Below, in pieces: positions 54,499 through 64,000 of a stretch of 64,000 nt of DNA. How positions within the stretch are numbered: the first letter of the stretch is position 1; each line of letters starts with the position of its first letter. The stretch is from Sthenelais limicola (Eukaryota; Annelida; Polychaeta; Phyllodocida; Sigalionidae), in NCBI GenBank assembly GCA_942159475.1, contig OW804096.1, positions 39,307,744-39,371,743 of the forward strand, in the 5' to 3' direction. Both the position numbers and the translations under genes were made by a program. The notes beneath the pieces were generated by a model. The model worked only from the letters and a program-made list of their open reading frames with translations. It had not been told where the DNA came from and ran no database searches.

Positions 54499-55573
54499 GA
54501 TAAATTTCCTAGTCTGGAACCTGTTGCTGTCCTTCCTTCTCAGCAAGTGCTACCAGTTCAATGGCTGAGGATGGATCATGTGACTACGACAATATCAGTA
54601 ACAAAAGTGGTTGTATGATGAGTGGTAGTTTTCAGTGCTGGTAGTATTCTTTATCGCAGTTTACAAGATACAGTAGATATTGGCTCTCCAGTGGATCGAG
54701 CCTATCAGGGGTTGCTTGCTTACTGCCAAGTAAAGGCAATCAGAAAAGGATCAAAATCAGGGGACGGGGTATAACCGTGAAAGCATGAATGTGAATGAGT
54801 GTGTCGATGTTGTATTGAGATTCTGTACAGTTTTTTGTGACATTGCTTTGCAAGTTTACAACAACCTATTCGCAATAAGTAATGGTGTATGTACCAAAGG
54901 CAGGAAGACTGGCCTCACCTCCCCTTACCCTACAATTATATATTGTTGATGCCTAGTTCGTTTTGCGGGCAATTATGACCTTATATATGCCTGCAATATA
55001 TATACATACTCCCTCAAGTCGATAAGAATAAAAAAGACTCCTAAATTCTTGTATGTGTTTGATATAAATTACCCTCCTCCTCAGACAATATACATAGGGT
55101 AGACTTGTTGTGTAAGCCAAATTGCAAATTTTATCAAGCCTCCAATAAAAACTATACGGCAAAATCCACAAACGTTTGGTGAAGATACTTTTAAACTAGT
55201 TCCAATACATTGGAAAAAAGGTAGGAACTTTTATATATATTACATTATGATCGATGTTAGCTATAGCTATAAGACAGCAGTTTTAAATCACCAAAAACTA
55301 TAAAAATGGTGATACATACCTCCCTATGTATTGATATGGTCGTTGATCAGTTCTCCCATCATATTTCCATCCATACATAGCTGAACAAATCCTCCACTTC
55401 ACCAAACCCTCTGCCGGCAATTAAAGTTTGATGCCTACACCAACAGGTTGATTGATGGATGAGGTGCAGAAAAAGTATGTTTCACCTAGATTCCATACAT
55501 AGAAGGGCAATGAACTATAGATGGAACCTGCAAAATCTGGCCTGGAAACTGTATAGAGTAGATCCCAAGACTT
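54499..55573. other. Intron sequence, nothing recognised
   Basis: No recognised repeat, RNA or exon. The 72-codon minus frame at 54953-55171 is unassigned. Confidence 0.4.
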
Positions 55574-55850
55574 ATATGTGATGTGTTTCAGGAAAATGAG
55601 TCACAAGTCGCAGAAAACAAATTTTGACATATCATCATATTTGAAAAGAGGATATAAAGCGAATACCAGTGATAGTAAACATTACATCATCCAATAATTA
55701 CTTCAATATTTATCTATGTATGAAAAAAAGCTTGGTGATATTCATTCATGGTCAATCGCTTTAGTAAAGTATGTAAATCTAGTAAAATTTACTCCTTAGG
55801 ATAACCTCAGATATGCATAAATATATAAAATACACACAACATATAAAATG
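55574..55850 (-). mobile_element. MITE-B left part, in nAChR intron
   Basis: ATATGTGATGTGTTTCAGGA, AAATGAGTCACAAGTCGCAG, CATCATATTTGAAAAGAGGA. The far end is lost. Confidence 0.78.
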
Positions 55851-56349
55851 CATACTTTTGGAGCAGTTTGTGCCTCTTCCTGATAAAGTTCACGATGTAT
55901 TTTTGCATCCCAAAGCACACCATGGCAGTCAGTACTAATCCCTAATATGATTACATGACGAAATGTCTGTTATTTTTAATTGACACTTCCTCAGGAAACC
56001 CCCAGAAAGCTCTACCGGGAGCAGTGTGCACTAGGTCATACTTTGTTAAGTCTAAATTGATCAAACTTTCCAATTATAATGAATCCTCACAATTCCAGGC
56101 AGCCATAGGAGTGGGCCTGAGTTCCCTATGTAACTAGGTCTTTCAATTGAAGAGGAGATTAAGAGTTGGCTGTGCCCATAAGGGTATCCTGAAACAGGTT
56201 TTCCTGCATTTAAACTGTTACAATACACATATATTCAGAGATGTGTTATCAATCACTACTAGAAAAAATATTATAGTATTTACAACAAAAAAGAAGTGTA
56301 AAGGCATTAAGATATTTACTATAAAAATCACTTGAAACTAATACATATA
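55851..56349. other. Intron sequence, nothing recognised
   Basis: Two 60-codon frames without features. Confidence 0.4.
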
Positions 56350-56592
56350 TACAGCAGGACTGTTAGAACGTCCTCATTTGTATTTGGAGGACCCGCCCGA
56401 ATCAATTCCTATGGTGACTTCACTTATTATCGCTCAGTTAGGCTGCAGTTTCGGTCGCCGATTACACTTAAACATTCTCGTACAAACATAGAACAGCAGC
56501 AGAATATTATTGGATTCAATCCTATATGTCATAATTTGAGTTAATTTGATAAGATTAGTTTTGTCGTAATAGCTGGGAATGCAGCTTTAAGG
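56350..56592 (-). mobile_element. MITE-G right part, in nAChR intron
   Basis: GTCCTCATTTGTATTTGGAG, TTCACTTATTATCGCTCAGT, AGCAGCAGAATATTATTGGA and TAGCTGGGAATGCAGCTTTA. Intron sequence with a C/T tract (56620-56660) ending in CACAG follows. Confidence 0.75.
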
Positions 56593-56916
56593 GCTGGACC
56601 TATTGGAGCTCCAATTGGTAGCATCCCCCTCCCCCCTCTCTACACTCTCTCCCTTTCCACAGGTGGGAGGCCGACCGCTGGCAGTGAATGCATGCATGTG
56701 GCCAGCACTTGCTCATCCTATTCTGCTCCTGTCCATACATAGTTTGCTACACTGGCAGGAGTAACTCCTCGAGCTCTTTCTGAGTTGCTCAGATTGTAAA
56801 CATTAGTTGCAGCTTAAAAGGCAACCACTCACTCACCAATTACTCAGCCATGTGAGAGAACCTCTTCTGTAGAAGGTCGGAGAAAGGGCCCTTTCTGTAC
56901 TCTAAAGTTAAGTCTG

Positions 56917-57207
56917 TTAAAGCTGCATTCCCAATTAATATCGGTCAAAAACTAAAGATTTCCACAGTTTGTTTCATGTTTTTTTATTCAGTGATTTAAC
57001 ACGAATTATCAAGGATTTTCTCTGATTTATATTTCAGAGAGATCCTTTCCTGCGGTAGCCTTACCTATTATCGCTCACCGGCAACCGTTTTGCCCTGAGC
57101 TGATGTAACTTTGAATTCCTGTATTTAGCAATAGCAGGATATTGAATAATTCTGAGCTATAAGTCAAAAGTGGTAAACTGTTATTTCCCGTAATAGCTGA
57201 GACTTAC
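56917..57207 (-). mobile_element. MITE-G, near full length, in nAChR intron
   Basis: GTTAAAGCTGCATTCCCAAT, ATCGGTCAAAAACTAAAGAT, TTACCTATTATCGCTCACCG, ending CGTAATAGCTGAGA. Confidence 0.78.
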
Positions 57208-57428
57208 CTTGATGAATTGAGTCTAAAATGCCATTGGCTACATAATGCCACTGCCTACACTTGCTTTGGCTTATGCATTGCGTTAACTTCTCCATGGTTA
57301 CTACTATATAGACTGGCAGTACATTTAAAAGCTGTCTAGCTTGGCTCATCCACGGATGTACTTTATGCTCCATTACATATCTGGCATCTGCCAAGGCCAC
57401 TGGTCAATATTTAGAGATGTGGTAGTCC

Positions 57429-57486
57429 TTAAGGCCCTTAAGGCCCTTAAGGCCCTCAAGACCCTCAAGACCCTCAAGGCCCTTAG
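57429..57486. repeat. 9-bp tandem repeat, about six units
   Basis: TTAAGGCCC occurs three times, then the variant TCAAGACCC twice and TCAAGGCCC once. Confidence 0.88.
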
Positions 57487-57796
57487 ATAATAGGCTATAA
57501 TCACTGTGGCACCCTTCTAAGCACGTACCAAGGTTATACATAGCATTATCTGCCTGACTTACAAACCCAAGTCCTTTCGGTACAGCTCAGAATCTGAGGT
57601 GGTGAGTACCCTTGGGGTAATACACCAAGAGGCTTTAATGACCTATGGAGGGAAAGTACGAGAATAGTAGGACCCTTTTTGCTGATCAGGATGCGAGCCA
57701 ATGTCCTCCTTATATTATCCTATAATCGATAGCTTTTTATGATGCCCATAACTACAGCTGAGATTATGTGTAACCGTGTTTGGTACTTGCACATAA

Positions 57797-58798
57797 TCTC
57801 CTCTTTCTTTCTCTCCCTTTCTTTGTCTGATTCTTTGTCTCTTTTTCTCTCTCCCTCCTCTCTCTTTCCATCCGTCTTATTTTGTCTCGCTTTATTTTTG
57901 TCTCGCTTGTCTATCTTTGCATCTCTGTCTTTGTCTGTGTCTGTCCCTGTCTTCGGGTCTCTCTGTCCCTCTTTCTTCCTGTTCCTTTTCCTTTTTCTCT
58001 CTCCCTCGCTTTCTGTCTCTCTCTCAGACTTGCTCTACCATCCTATCTCTCACTTCCTCTCTCACTAAATGTCTCCCTTACGATCTTCTGATCGCTCTCA
58101 CCTTTACATCTGTCCCCTCTTCATTCCACATTCAATTTTTCGCTCTCCCCCACTCTTTTATTCACTCTTCCTTTCTCTATCTCCCTCGTTCTCTCTCTTC
58201 TTCCCAACTATCTCTGTTCAATATGGTCAACAGGAATCCCTTTTTTGTGTCTATTCTAGTATATTTCCCTCTCCGTTGCTCTTTCTCTGTCCTCCTCTCT
58301 CTCTTTCTTTCTGTCTCTCCCACAGTCTTGGTCTACCATCCTCTCTCGTTCACTCTTTCCCTCAATCTCCCTTGTTCCTCATTACCTGTCTTCTCCTTCC
58401 TATCTCACTCACTCTTCTTATCTCTCTCTCTCTCACTCGTTCCCTCTCATTTTGCCAACCCTCTCGACCCTCCCTCCTCTCTTGCCCATGTCATCCCCCT
58501 GTACCTCTTGTTCTCTCCCCCTCTCGCTCTTCACCCCCCCTCTCTCTCTCCCTTGTTCCCTTCCCCTCTCTCTTGCTCTTTTCTCATCCTCGTTCCCTCT
58601 GTCTCTCGCTCTCTTACTCTCTCGCACCCTCTTTCCTTCTGCCTCTGTCTCTCGCTCTCTTTCTCCCTCTATCATCCTTGTTCCTTCTTTCTCTCGCACT
58701 TGCTCTCTCGCTCTGTCTCTCTCATCCTCACTCCCTCTTTTTCTCGCACCCTCTTTCCCTCTCTTTCTACCAACCCTCTCGATCCCTCCCTCTCAGCT
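57797..58798. repeat. 1-kb pyrimidine tract (CT-rich) in nAChR intron
   Basis: Almost 1 kb with very few purines on the + strand, made of irregular CTCTCTTTCTCCC-type units. Three long plus-strand frames (320, 255 and 119 codons) and an 88-codon minus frame are low-complexity Ser/Leu/Pro or Arg/Glu readings of it and should not be annotated as proteins. Confidence 0.92.
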
Positions 58799-59010
58799 GG
58801 AATGCTGGTAAGTATGTGCGACCATTACTCAGGTAGTCTACATGTATCTGAGAGGTCATCAATATGGATATGGAGATAGAGCATGGGGAGCAATCTCTGC
58901 CATCTGTGTTATCTGATAGAGTGAGGTGCTCATGATAATGTTGATGCACTCAGTCTAGGCTAAGGCGTGTTAAAGCTGCAGTCCAAGCCAAAAAGCTTAA
59001 TAGACCAAAC

Positions 59011-59437
59011 CATATTTGTCACAAGTCGCAAAAGTTCTAATTCTCAAAGTGATTTATTAACATGATCTCTTTATTTTTGTTTGATTTTTTTTTTTATCTT
59101 TAAGGAGGTTTGGCACTCTTGGCAGTATGCCTGTATGTACTAAATAACAGGATATTGTATCAAATATGTCCTTGCGTTTTGAAGGTCATCCTACGGAGTA
59201 TATTGAGTTATTGGTTATGGAGTGTATGTGAGTAAAATTGGTAATTGCCGACCCAGAAATTTTGAAAACTAGTTTTCAAACATAAATATATCAAACTTAA
59301 AAAATAGGAAGACTTCTTAGATGCACTTGATGTTTACCATCAATGGACTCGGCTTGATTTCATCTTTTTAAAATGATGGTATCTCAAAATCAATTTTTTG
59401 CAATGTGTGACTGATTTCCCTATAACACATCACAGAT
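59011..59437 (+). mobile_element. MITE-B, near full length, in nAChR intron
   Basis: Starts within the left repeat (TTTGTCACAAGTCGCAAAAG) and ends CTATAACACATCACAG. A short MITE-G-like end (GTTAAAGCTGCAGTCC) lies just upstream at about 58969. A T13 run lies near 59082. Confidence 0.82.
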
Positions 59438-59925
59438 GTATTAGTTCATGAAAAATTGCCAGTCACATTAATTTGAGTCCAACGGAATCACTCTAGTTGC
59501 ATATGACAACAATACTATTATTTTGTTTAAGAGCTTCAGAAAAAAAACAAAAGATCTATGGAATCTATAGTTTATTCAGAATTTGTTTGGAATCCAGCAC
59601 CTAAGTATAAAGATAAAGCCTTAACAACTTGCCAAAGACTACCCCCTATCTTCGTGTTACATCTAAGTAAGAAAATGGAACGCCAGGAATGCTCGTAGCG
59701 GCCAGGTATGGAACTAATGAGCTGATCTGATTCTATGTACACTACAAGGTACCTGCCTCCTGTGGAATGTTACCTGTGTGGGGTGGTATTTACCTGCTTA
59801 TTGGTTATACCGCAGGGGTGGGGCTGCATAGGGGCTGGGGGGATTCATAGGGAGGTGGTGGGGGGGGGATTAAAGAGGTGCTCAACTATATTTATATATA
59901 TGTTTTTATTCCAGCTGTTAAAGCG
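59438..59925. other. Intron sequence, nothing recognised
   Basis: A GGGGGGGG run lies at about 59862-59869. Nothing else was noted. Confidence 0.4.
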
Positions 59926-60277
59926 GCATTCTTAGCCACTATGACACCCACAATCTTAACTGATTTACTCATTATGATTTATAGAACTGAAGTTATCAAT
60001 ATTCTCTTGCTGTTATGAATACAATACTTTGAAATCAAATCTGCTGATAGAAACGGCCGTCGGTGAGCGATACCAAGTGTAATCATCATAGGAAAAGATT
60101 GCAGCATGTCCTCCAAATACAAAAGAGGACCTTTTAGAAGCCATGTAGCAACAACAAGCAGACACAATCCTCCAAAACGTTGCCCAAATGGCTTTCAGAT
60201 GGGTTTGAAAGGAATGGAACAAAAAGTAGAAAATATTTACTTTCTTCTGACGGTAACTGAGAGTGCACCGTTGAACG
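59926..60277 (+). mobile_element. MITE-G, full length, in nAChR intron
   Basis: Reference copy: GTTAAAGCGGCATTCTTAGC at the left and GTAACTGAGAGTGCACC at the right, about 350 bp, with AACGGCCGTCGGTGAGCGAT in the middle. Confidence 0.83.
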
Positions 60278-60353
60278 TGTGTCTTCCACTAGTATATAGA
60301 GCCAGGAGGGAGGGGAGAGACCCCGTTCTGCCCCTTTCTGCCCCTTGCCACAA

Positions 60354-60559
60354 GAGGGTCAGTTCATCAGAAAAGAAACAATCGCCAGCTGTGAACACTT
60401 TTAGAAAGGACTGTTAATATAGCATGAACACTTTTAAATACTAGGCATATCTGAGTAGATATATAAATGTATATTTGAGGTTCAAAATTTGTCTTTAATC
60501 TAGACAATTTGAGAGAATTGGTGAGGGCGTATTGTACATTTTTGACGATCTGGCCCGTG
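60354..60559 (+). mobile_element. MITE-A, diverged and internally deleted
   Basis: AGAGGGTCAGTTCATCAGAA at the left, GAGAGAATTGGTGAGGGCGT and TGACGATCTGGCCCG at the right. Confidence 0.65.
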
Positions 60560-60755
60560 TCCGAGTCCCACCCAACTAGTTCTCATTTGTAGTGTGAACA
60601 CCAGGGGCGCTATGTTAGCTAACATCCCGCCCATGTTACCTGTCTCGTATATCTAGAGTACATCCTGGTTAATCCTGGATATACATCCTGGTTAATAGGG
60701 GGATTGCATTGATACCAGGTGGAAATTGGTCAGCATTCTTAACCTGGCTCAGCTC

Positions 60756-61166
60756 TATAGGCCATTTGCATAACCGCCATCTTGAATCTTGATTCACATG
60801 GAATTATGGGACTAATTTAATATTTTTAATGAATTGTATTGGACAATATTTACATGCGTGATAGTTCTCATTGCCAAGCAATGGTAGCCTATTAAAATGT
60901 ATAGAAAACATGCCATGTTCAGCATGGACTATTTATCTATGTTGTAATGGCAATATCAATGTGTCATACATGTTCCATAACACAGGTCCCCATTTCCATG
61001 ATGCATTTGGTATTCATAGATCATTTATCCAAAGCCATAATATTTGTAAACAACTTGCATTTTTCATTAAAAATGTTGCCAAATATGTGTATGTCTGATT
61101 TCATCAGGATCTACCCCAGGATGCACTGCAACAGACATGCGCAGTGGCACATCCTACTCCCCTATT
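60756..61166 (+). mobile_element. MITE-C, full length with extra internal sequence
   Basis: TATAGGCCATTTGCATAACC at the left and GCGCAGTGGCACATCCTACT then CCCCTA at the right. An extra segment of about 60-70 bases lies near 60827-60895. Confidence 0.82.
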
Positions 61167-62391
61167 GGATCGGTCTTACTAGACCCTGAAATACAATGTA
61201 AAACGTTCTAGGGTCATCCTAGGTCAGACAGGTCAAGCTGAGCGTAATATATGGTAGTATACTACCCCAGGAGTGAGTGCTATACTGCTGTATACTGTAT
61301 ACGACTACCTATTGTTACATGACATTTTACCAGACAGTTTATTGTTGCACTCCGTCGTCTGGGGTAGTATGCTACAATCTATTTGTACAATTACAATGTC
61401 ATATTCATATGGTAAACATATTTGAATTGTGCTGTAAAGGAACAGCAGTGTGTGTTTAGATCTATATTGAGTGTTTGGTGTGTTTGTGAACAAGTGCAAA
61501 AGTGAAGAGTATTCAAAGGTTAGTTGCCCCAACTATCAGGGACGCTTCCAATCAGATCAATGTTGGATGGGAAATGGGTGAAAACCTGTGCGGAGCTTCG
61601 GAGTAAAAGACAGTCGTTCAATACATAGACATACGTGACCATTGGGTTCTTCCACCTTGACCAACTTGACCAAATACTAAACAGTTAACAACGATTCCCC
61701 TGCCCAAACCACTTACTAACCCTCCCATCTGATTTATGCCCAAGAAAAAGAGGGTACAAATCCCATAAACCAGAAAAAAATAAAGAAAGAACAAAATAAA
61801 TACAATCAATTTTTCAATCCAAAAAGGGTGAAAATTGATATCTTAAACTCATAACAACACATAATTTGTTTCGGTTAAAAACAGATCCCTGTGGTATTTT
61901 TTGTTGTGAGAGACACACACATTCATTATCATTACATGTTGATATGTGTTCAAAAACATTTTTTTTGCATTTTTTTAAATTAGTTTACATAAATTGGACA
62001 ATTAGTTTTGGTTGATTACAACTGCAATGAGTCAGGGTTTAAAGTGCACTATGATAATCACTTTTTCTTCTTTGCAAAGTAGAGAAATAATCACAAAAAT
62101 TAAAAAGAATAGTATTAAATCATAAATGTACTATCAATTTATACATCAGTACTTTCCCATTTCAAAGACAGTTCTTGATATTATCGTAAATGACATTCAA
62201 AGGACAGTTTGTTACTTAGAAAAAAGACATAATTCGAGACTTAAATTCAGGGAAATAACTATACATATTATCCATTAAAAATGAGATTTCTTCATCTGAA
62301 ACTACTGCACCTTTTATTAAGATATTTAACTCTATGCTATGTTCTAATTTCTTTAGATTTGGATATTGTATCAAGGTAACTTGCATTGTAG
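61167..62391. other. nAChR intron, last part before exon 4
   Basis: AT-rich, no repeat copies recognised. The acceptor before exon 4 (TAACTTGCATTGTAG) has a weak pyrimidine tract. Confidence 0.55.
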
Positions 62392-62501
62392 GTGTGGAAC
62401 GACTATAATCTACGATGGAACGAAAGTGAATATGGCGGCGTTAAGAGTATACGCGTCCCTCCAAAGTATTTATGGAAACCAGACATCCTCATGTATAACA
62501 G
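62392..62501 (+). CDS. nAChR: nAChR subunit, exon 4 (loop A)
   Basis: 110 bp, the conserved exon 4 size of nAChR genes, entering in phase 0 and leaving after two bases of a codon, before donor GTAGGA. It encodes [20 protein letters not shown] followed by [16 protein letters not shown] and a split codon. [10 protein letters not shown] is loop A of the principal agonist face, and WNES is a glycosylation sequon at a site often used in the family. The next exons, including the Cys-loop and the loop C cysteine pair that separates alpha from non-alpha subunits, lie beyond the window, so alpha status is not shown. Overall it is closest to alpha7-type and insect alpha5-7-type subunits. Confidence 0.93.
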
Positions 62502-62536
62502 GTAGGAAACGACAATGAATCAAGAATTGTAATTCT

Positions 62537-63110
62537 AATAGGGGACTTGCATAGCCACCATTTGAATCTTGATTCGCATGGAATTAGGGGACTAAAGGGT
62601 GGTCTCCACTGGCTGTGGGTGAGCTCTACAGTAAGATCTGCGGTAAGCCTTGCGATGGTGCTGTGTTGTTGAGCAGTGGCGAGGTCATGTCTACATCGTT
62701 CACTGACCATGTAGGCAAGGACCTCATCATTCCTCTCCACCTACAGAACCAGTACAAACCATCGCAAGGCTTACCGCAGAGCTTACCGCAGCCAGTAGAG
62801 ACCACCCTTAAATGTACAGTCTAAACTCTATCAAAAACATGCCATATCCCGTATGGACATGGATTTTTCGGTGCTCCAATGTCAATATCTTTGTGTTATA
62901 CATGTTTTCATAACACATGGATATTGACATTAGAGTCACATCTTTACAATCAACAACTTGGTTTTCATACATCATTTATACAAGCTGTGATATTGGGGAA
63001 AACATTCTTGCAATTTTCGTTAAAAATATTTGTATGCTAGGTTTCATCAGAATCAATCCCAGGATTCACTGTAACAGACATGTGCTGTGGCACATGCAAA
63101 TAGCTTATTG
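62537..63110 (+). mobile_element. MITE-C interrupted by MITE-D, just after exon 4
   Basis: Left end TAGGGGACTTGCATAGCCAC up to GGGGAC (62592); the remainder runs from about 62812 (AAACTCTATCAAAAACATGC) to the right end TGGCACATGCAAATAGCTTA. It starts 35 bp after the exon 4 donor. Confidence 0.84.
62593..62811. mobile_element. MITE-D nested in MITE-C, TAA duplications
   Basis: Clean TAA duplications (62593-62595 and 62809-62811) flank AGGGTGGTCTCCACTGGCTG and CAGCCAGTAGAGACCACCCT. The host sequence GGGACTAAT of intact MITE-C copies supplies the TAA target. Confidence 0.88.
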
Positions 63111-63164
63111 TTAGGCTTGGTACAAGGGGTAACGAAGTATTTATGTATTTAAGTATCAATTTAT

Positions 63165-63275
63165 GTTCTTAAGGACCGACCGGGAGATCTACTCATAAAG
63201 GCTCGAGCCCGATTCTGTACTTACATAAGTCTGAATAAAAATTCTCTCTCTCTATATATATATATAGACTCGCGG
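63165..63275 (+). mobile_element. Possible LINE 3' end
   Basis: CCGACCGGGAGATCTACTCA, then GTCTGAATAAAAATTCTCTC and a (CT)n(TA)n tail. The layout parallels the 3' end of the element at 33700-35742 (GGAGATCT..., GACTGAATAAAATG, ATTCT tail). Confidence 0.4.
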
Positions 63276-63334
63276 GGCAACATTTTAATTTAATTTAAAT
63301 TAATTTATTCTTGGGAAAACCCATAGAAAATGTT

Positions 63335-63462
63335 AGAGATTCTTTGACAAAGGCTGTGATATTGGTGAAAAGTTGTTGCTAAATAATGGTATGGCAGTTC
63401 TGAACTGCATCTATACCAGCATGCACTGCAATAGGCATGCGCAGTGAGACATGCAACTCATC
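63335..63462 (+). mobile_element. MITE-C right end
   Basis: AAAGGCTGTGATATTGGTGA, ATGCACTGCAATAGGCATGC, GCAGTGAGACATGCAA. Confidence 0.7.
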
Positions 63463-63733
63463 TACACTACACTTCATCAGAGTGGACCCATTATAACTAT
63501 ACATGTATGTATATATTGCAATAGGTTTCAATCCACTAAACAGGGAAGTTATGATATTCAGGCTTACAAATATATATAGACACAAAGAGCACGAGAGGGG
63601 AAGAGTGTCCAAGTTATATTTGATCTTCTCATGACAAACGAGTCCCATGTCAAAGACTCCCCAAAGGAAGCCGTCATTGATCCCAAAACAATACTGGAGG
63701 GGTTGAGGGCTATGGCTTCCATGACCCTCCCTC

Positions 63734-63906
63734 ATACCGTATTTTCCCGTGTATACGCTGGGCCCCGTTTGTAAGCCTGCCCCGTTTATAGTAAAATAAG
63801 CACTATAATTCTCTCCCTGAATATAAGCCCGGCCCGAACATAAGCCTGGTATACCACTATTTGAAATTAATATAAGCTCAGGCTTATAAACGGGGAAATA
63901 CTGTAT
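63734..63906. mobile_element. Palindromic MITE with ATACAGTATTTCCCCG-type ends
   Basis: Left end ATACCGTATTTTCCCGTGTA, right end TAAACGGGGAAATACTGTAT. Internal GCCTGCCCCGTTTATA, ATATAAGCCCGGCCCGAACA and AGGCTTATAAACGG repeat on both strands. Confidence 0.7.
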
Positions 63907-64000
63907 GTCAAAGTTGGAAATATTGGTATTTTCATGTAGATTACATTGTGTTTTACCAAGTTGTTTAGTCCAGCTCCTATAGCTGGTCTCCCACTAACTC

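Noticed and set aside
56620..56700. Pyrimidine tract ending CACAG followed by GTGGGAGGCC, considered as an extra exon acceptor
   Set aside because: Following sequence encodes nothing nAChR-like, and exon 3 already joins exon 4 in frame.
57917..58879. 320-codon open frame and overlapping 255- and 119-codon frames
   Set aside because: They read a low-complexity pyrimidine tract in all three frames at once; the composition (Ser/Leu/Pro/Phe) follows the DNA, not a protein family.
50930..62391. A third exon 3 copy (3c)
   Set aside because: No further GATGAAAAG...TGG-type sequence with flanking splice sites was seen.
62502..64000. nAChR exon 5
   Set aside because: No sequence encoding the expected continuation of the ligand-binding domain was found; it presumably lies beyond the window.

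Overview
This is AT-rich eukaryotic DNA, most likely from an invertebrate bilaterian and probably a lophotrochozoan such as a mollusc. The evidence is an intron-rich gene with GT-AG splice sites, eukaryotic tRNA genes without an encoded CCA, a non-LTR retrotransposon, and many small non-autonomous DNA transposons. One repeat family (8187-8365, 24573-24724, 25387-25575) resembles a GAGTGAGTGAG / TTACGCC / ATATCAAGGGCGGG repeat I associate with mollusc genomes. The species cannot be fixed from sequence alone.

The only host protein-coding gene I recognise is on the + strand: the 5' part of a nicotinic acetylcholine receptor (nAChR) subunit of the alpha7-like group. Exon 2 is at 47075-47214 (140 bp). 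Two tandem versions of exon 3 are at 50726-50770 and 50885-50929 (45 bp each). Exon 4 is at 62392-62501 (110 bp). The gene runs off the right edge, and I could not identify exon 1. The duplicated exon 3 is the most interesting feature. Both copies are intact, have the same phase and each carry their own splice sites. They encode alternative versions of the loop D strand of the ligand-binding site. They are separated by a 114-nt intron, and about 43% of that intron folds into a near-perfect 21-bp stem-loop (50797-50845). Together this looks like a mutually exclusive splicing cassette with a candidate structural control element.

The rest is dominated by mobile DNA. I distinguish these hand-defined families. 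MITE-A is about 240 bp, TA-flanked, with ends TGGGTCAGATTTTC, in about 20 copies. MITE-B is about 400 bp, with ends TGTGATGTGTTTCAGG, in more than 20 copies. MITE-C is about 340 bp, with ends GGGGATTTGCATG, in 7 copies. MITE-D is about 210 bp, palindromic, with TAA target duplications, in 4 copies. MITE-F is a short palindrome in 2 copies, MITE-G is about 340 bp with ends TTAAAGCTGCATTC in about 10 copies, and there are several single palindromes. By rough hand estimate they fill about a quarter of the window. Nested insertions (D inside C at 62593-62811, C inside F at 27828-28173) give relative ages. A 5'-truncated LINE with an intact reverse transcriptase lies at 33700-35742.

Other features are two near-identical tRNA-Met(CAT) genes (39286-39358, 39599-39671), one degenerate tRNA-like sequence (13406-13477), a tandem duplication of about 178 bp (3149-3504), long pyrimidine tracts (37736-38075 and 57797-58798), and three GC-richer islands with promoter-type motifs (around 14.2-14.5, 19.5-20.1 and 30.6-30.9 kb) that may mark unrecognised first exons. 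Most other open frames are short, uncharacteristic and probably not genes.
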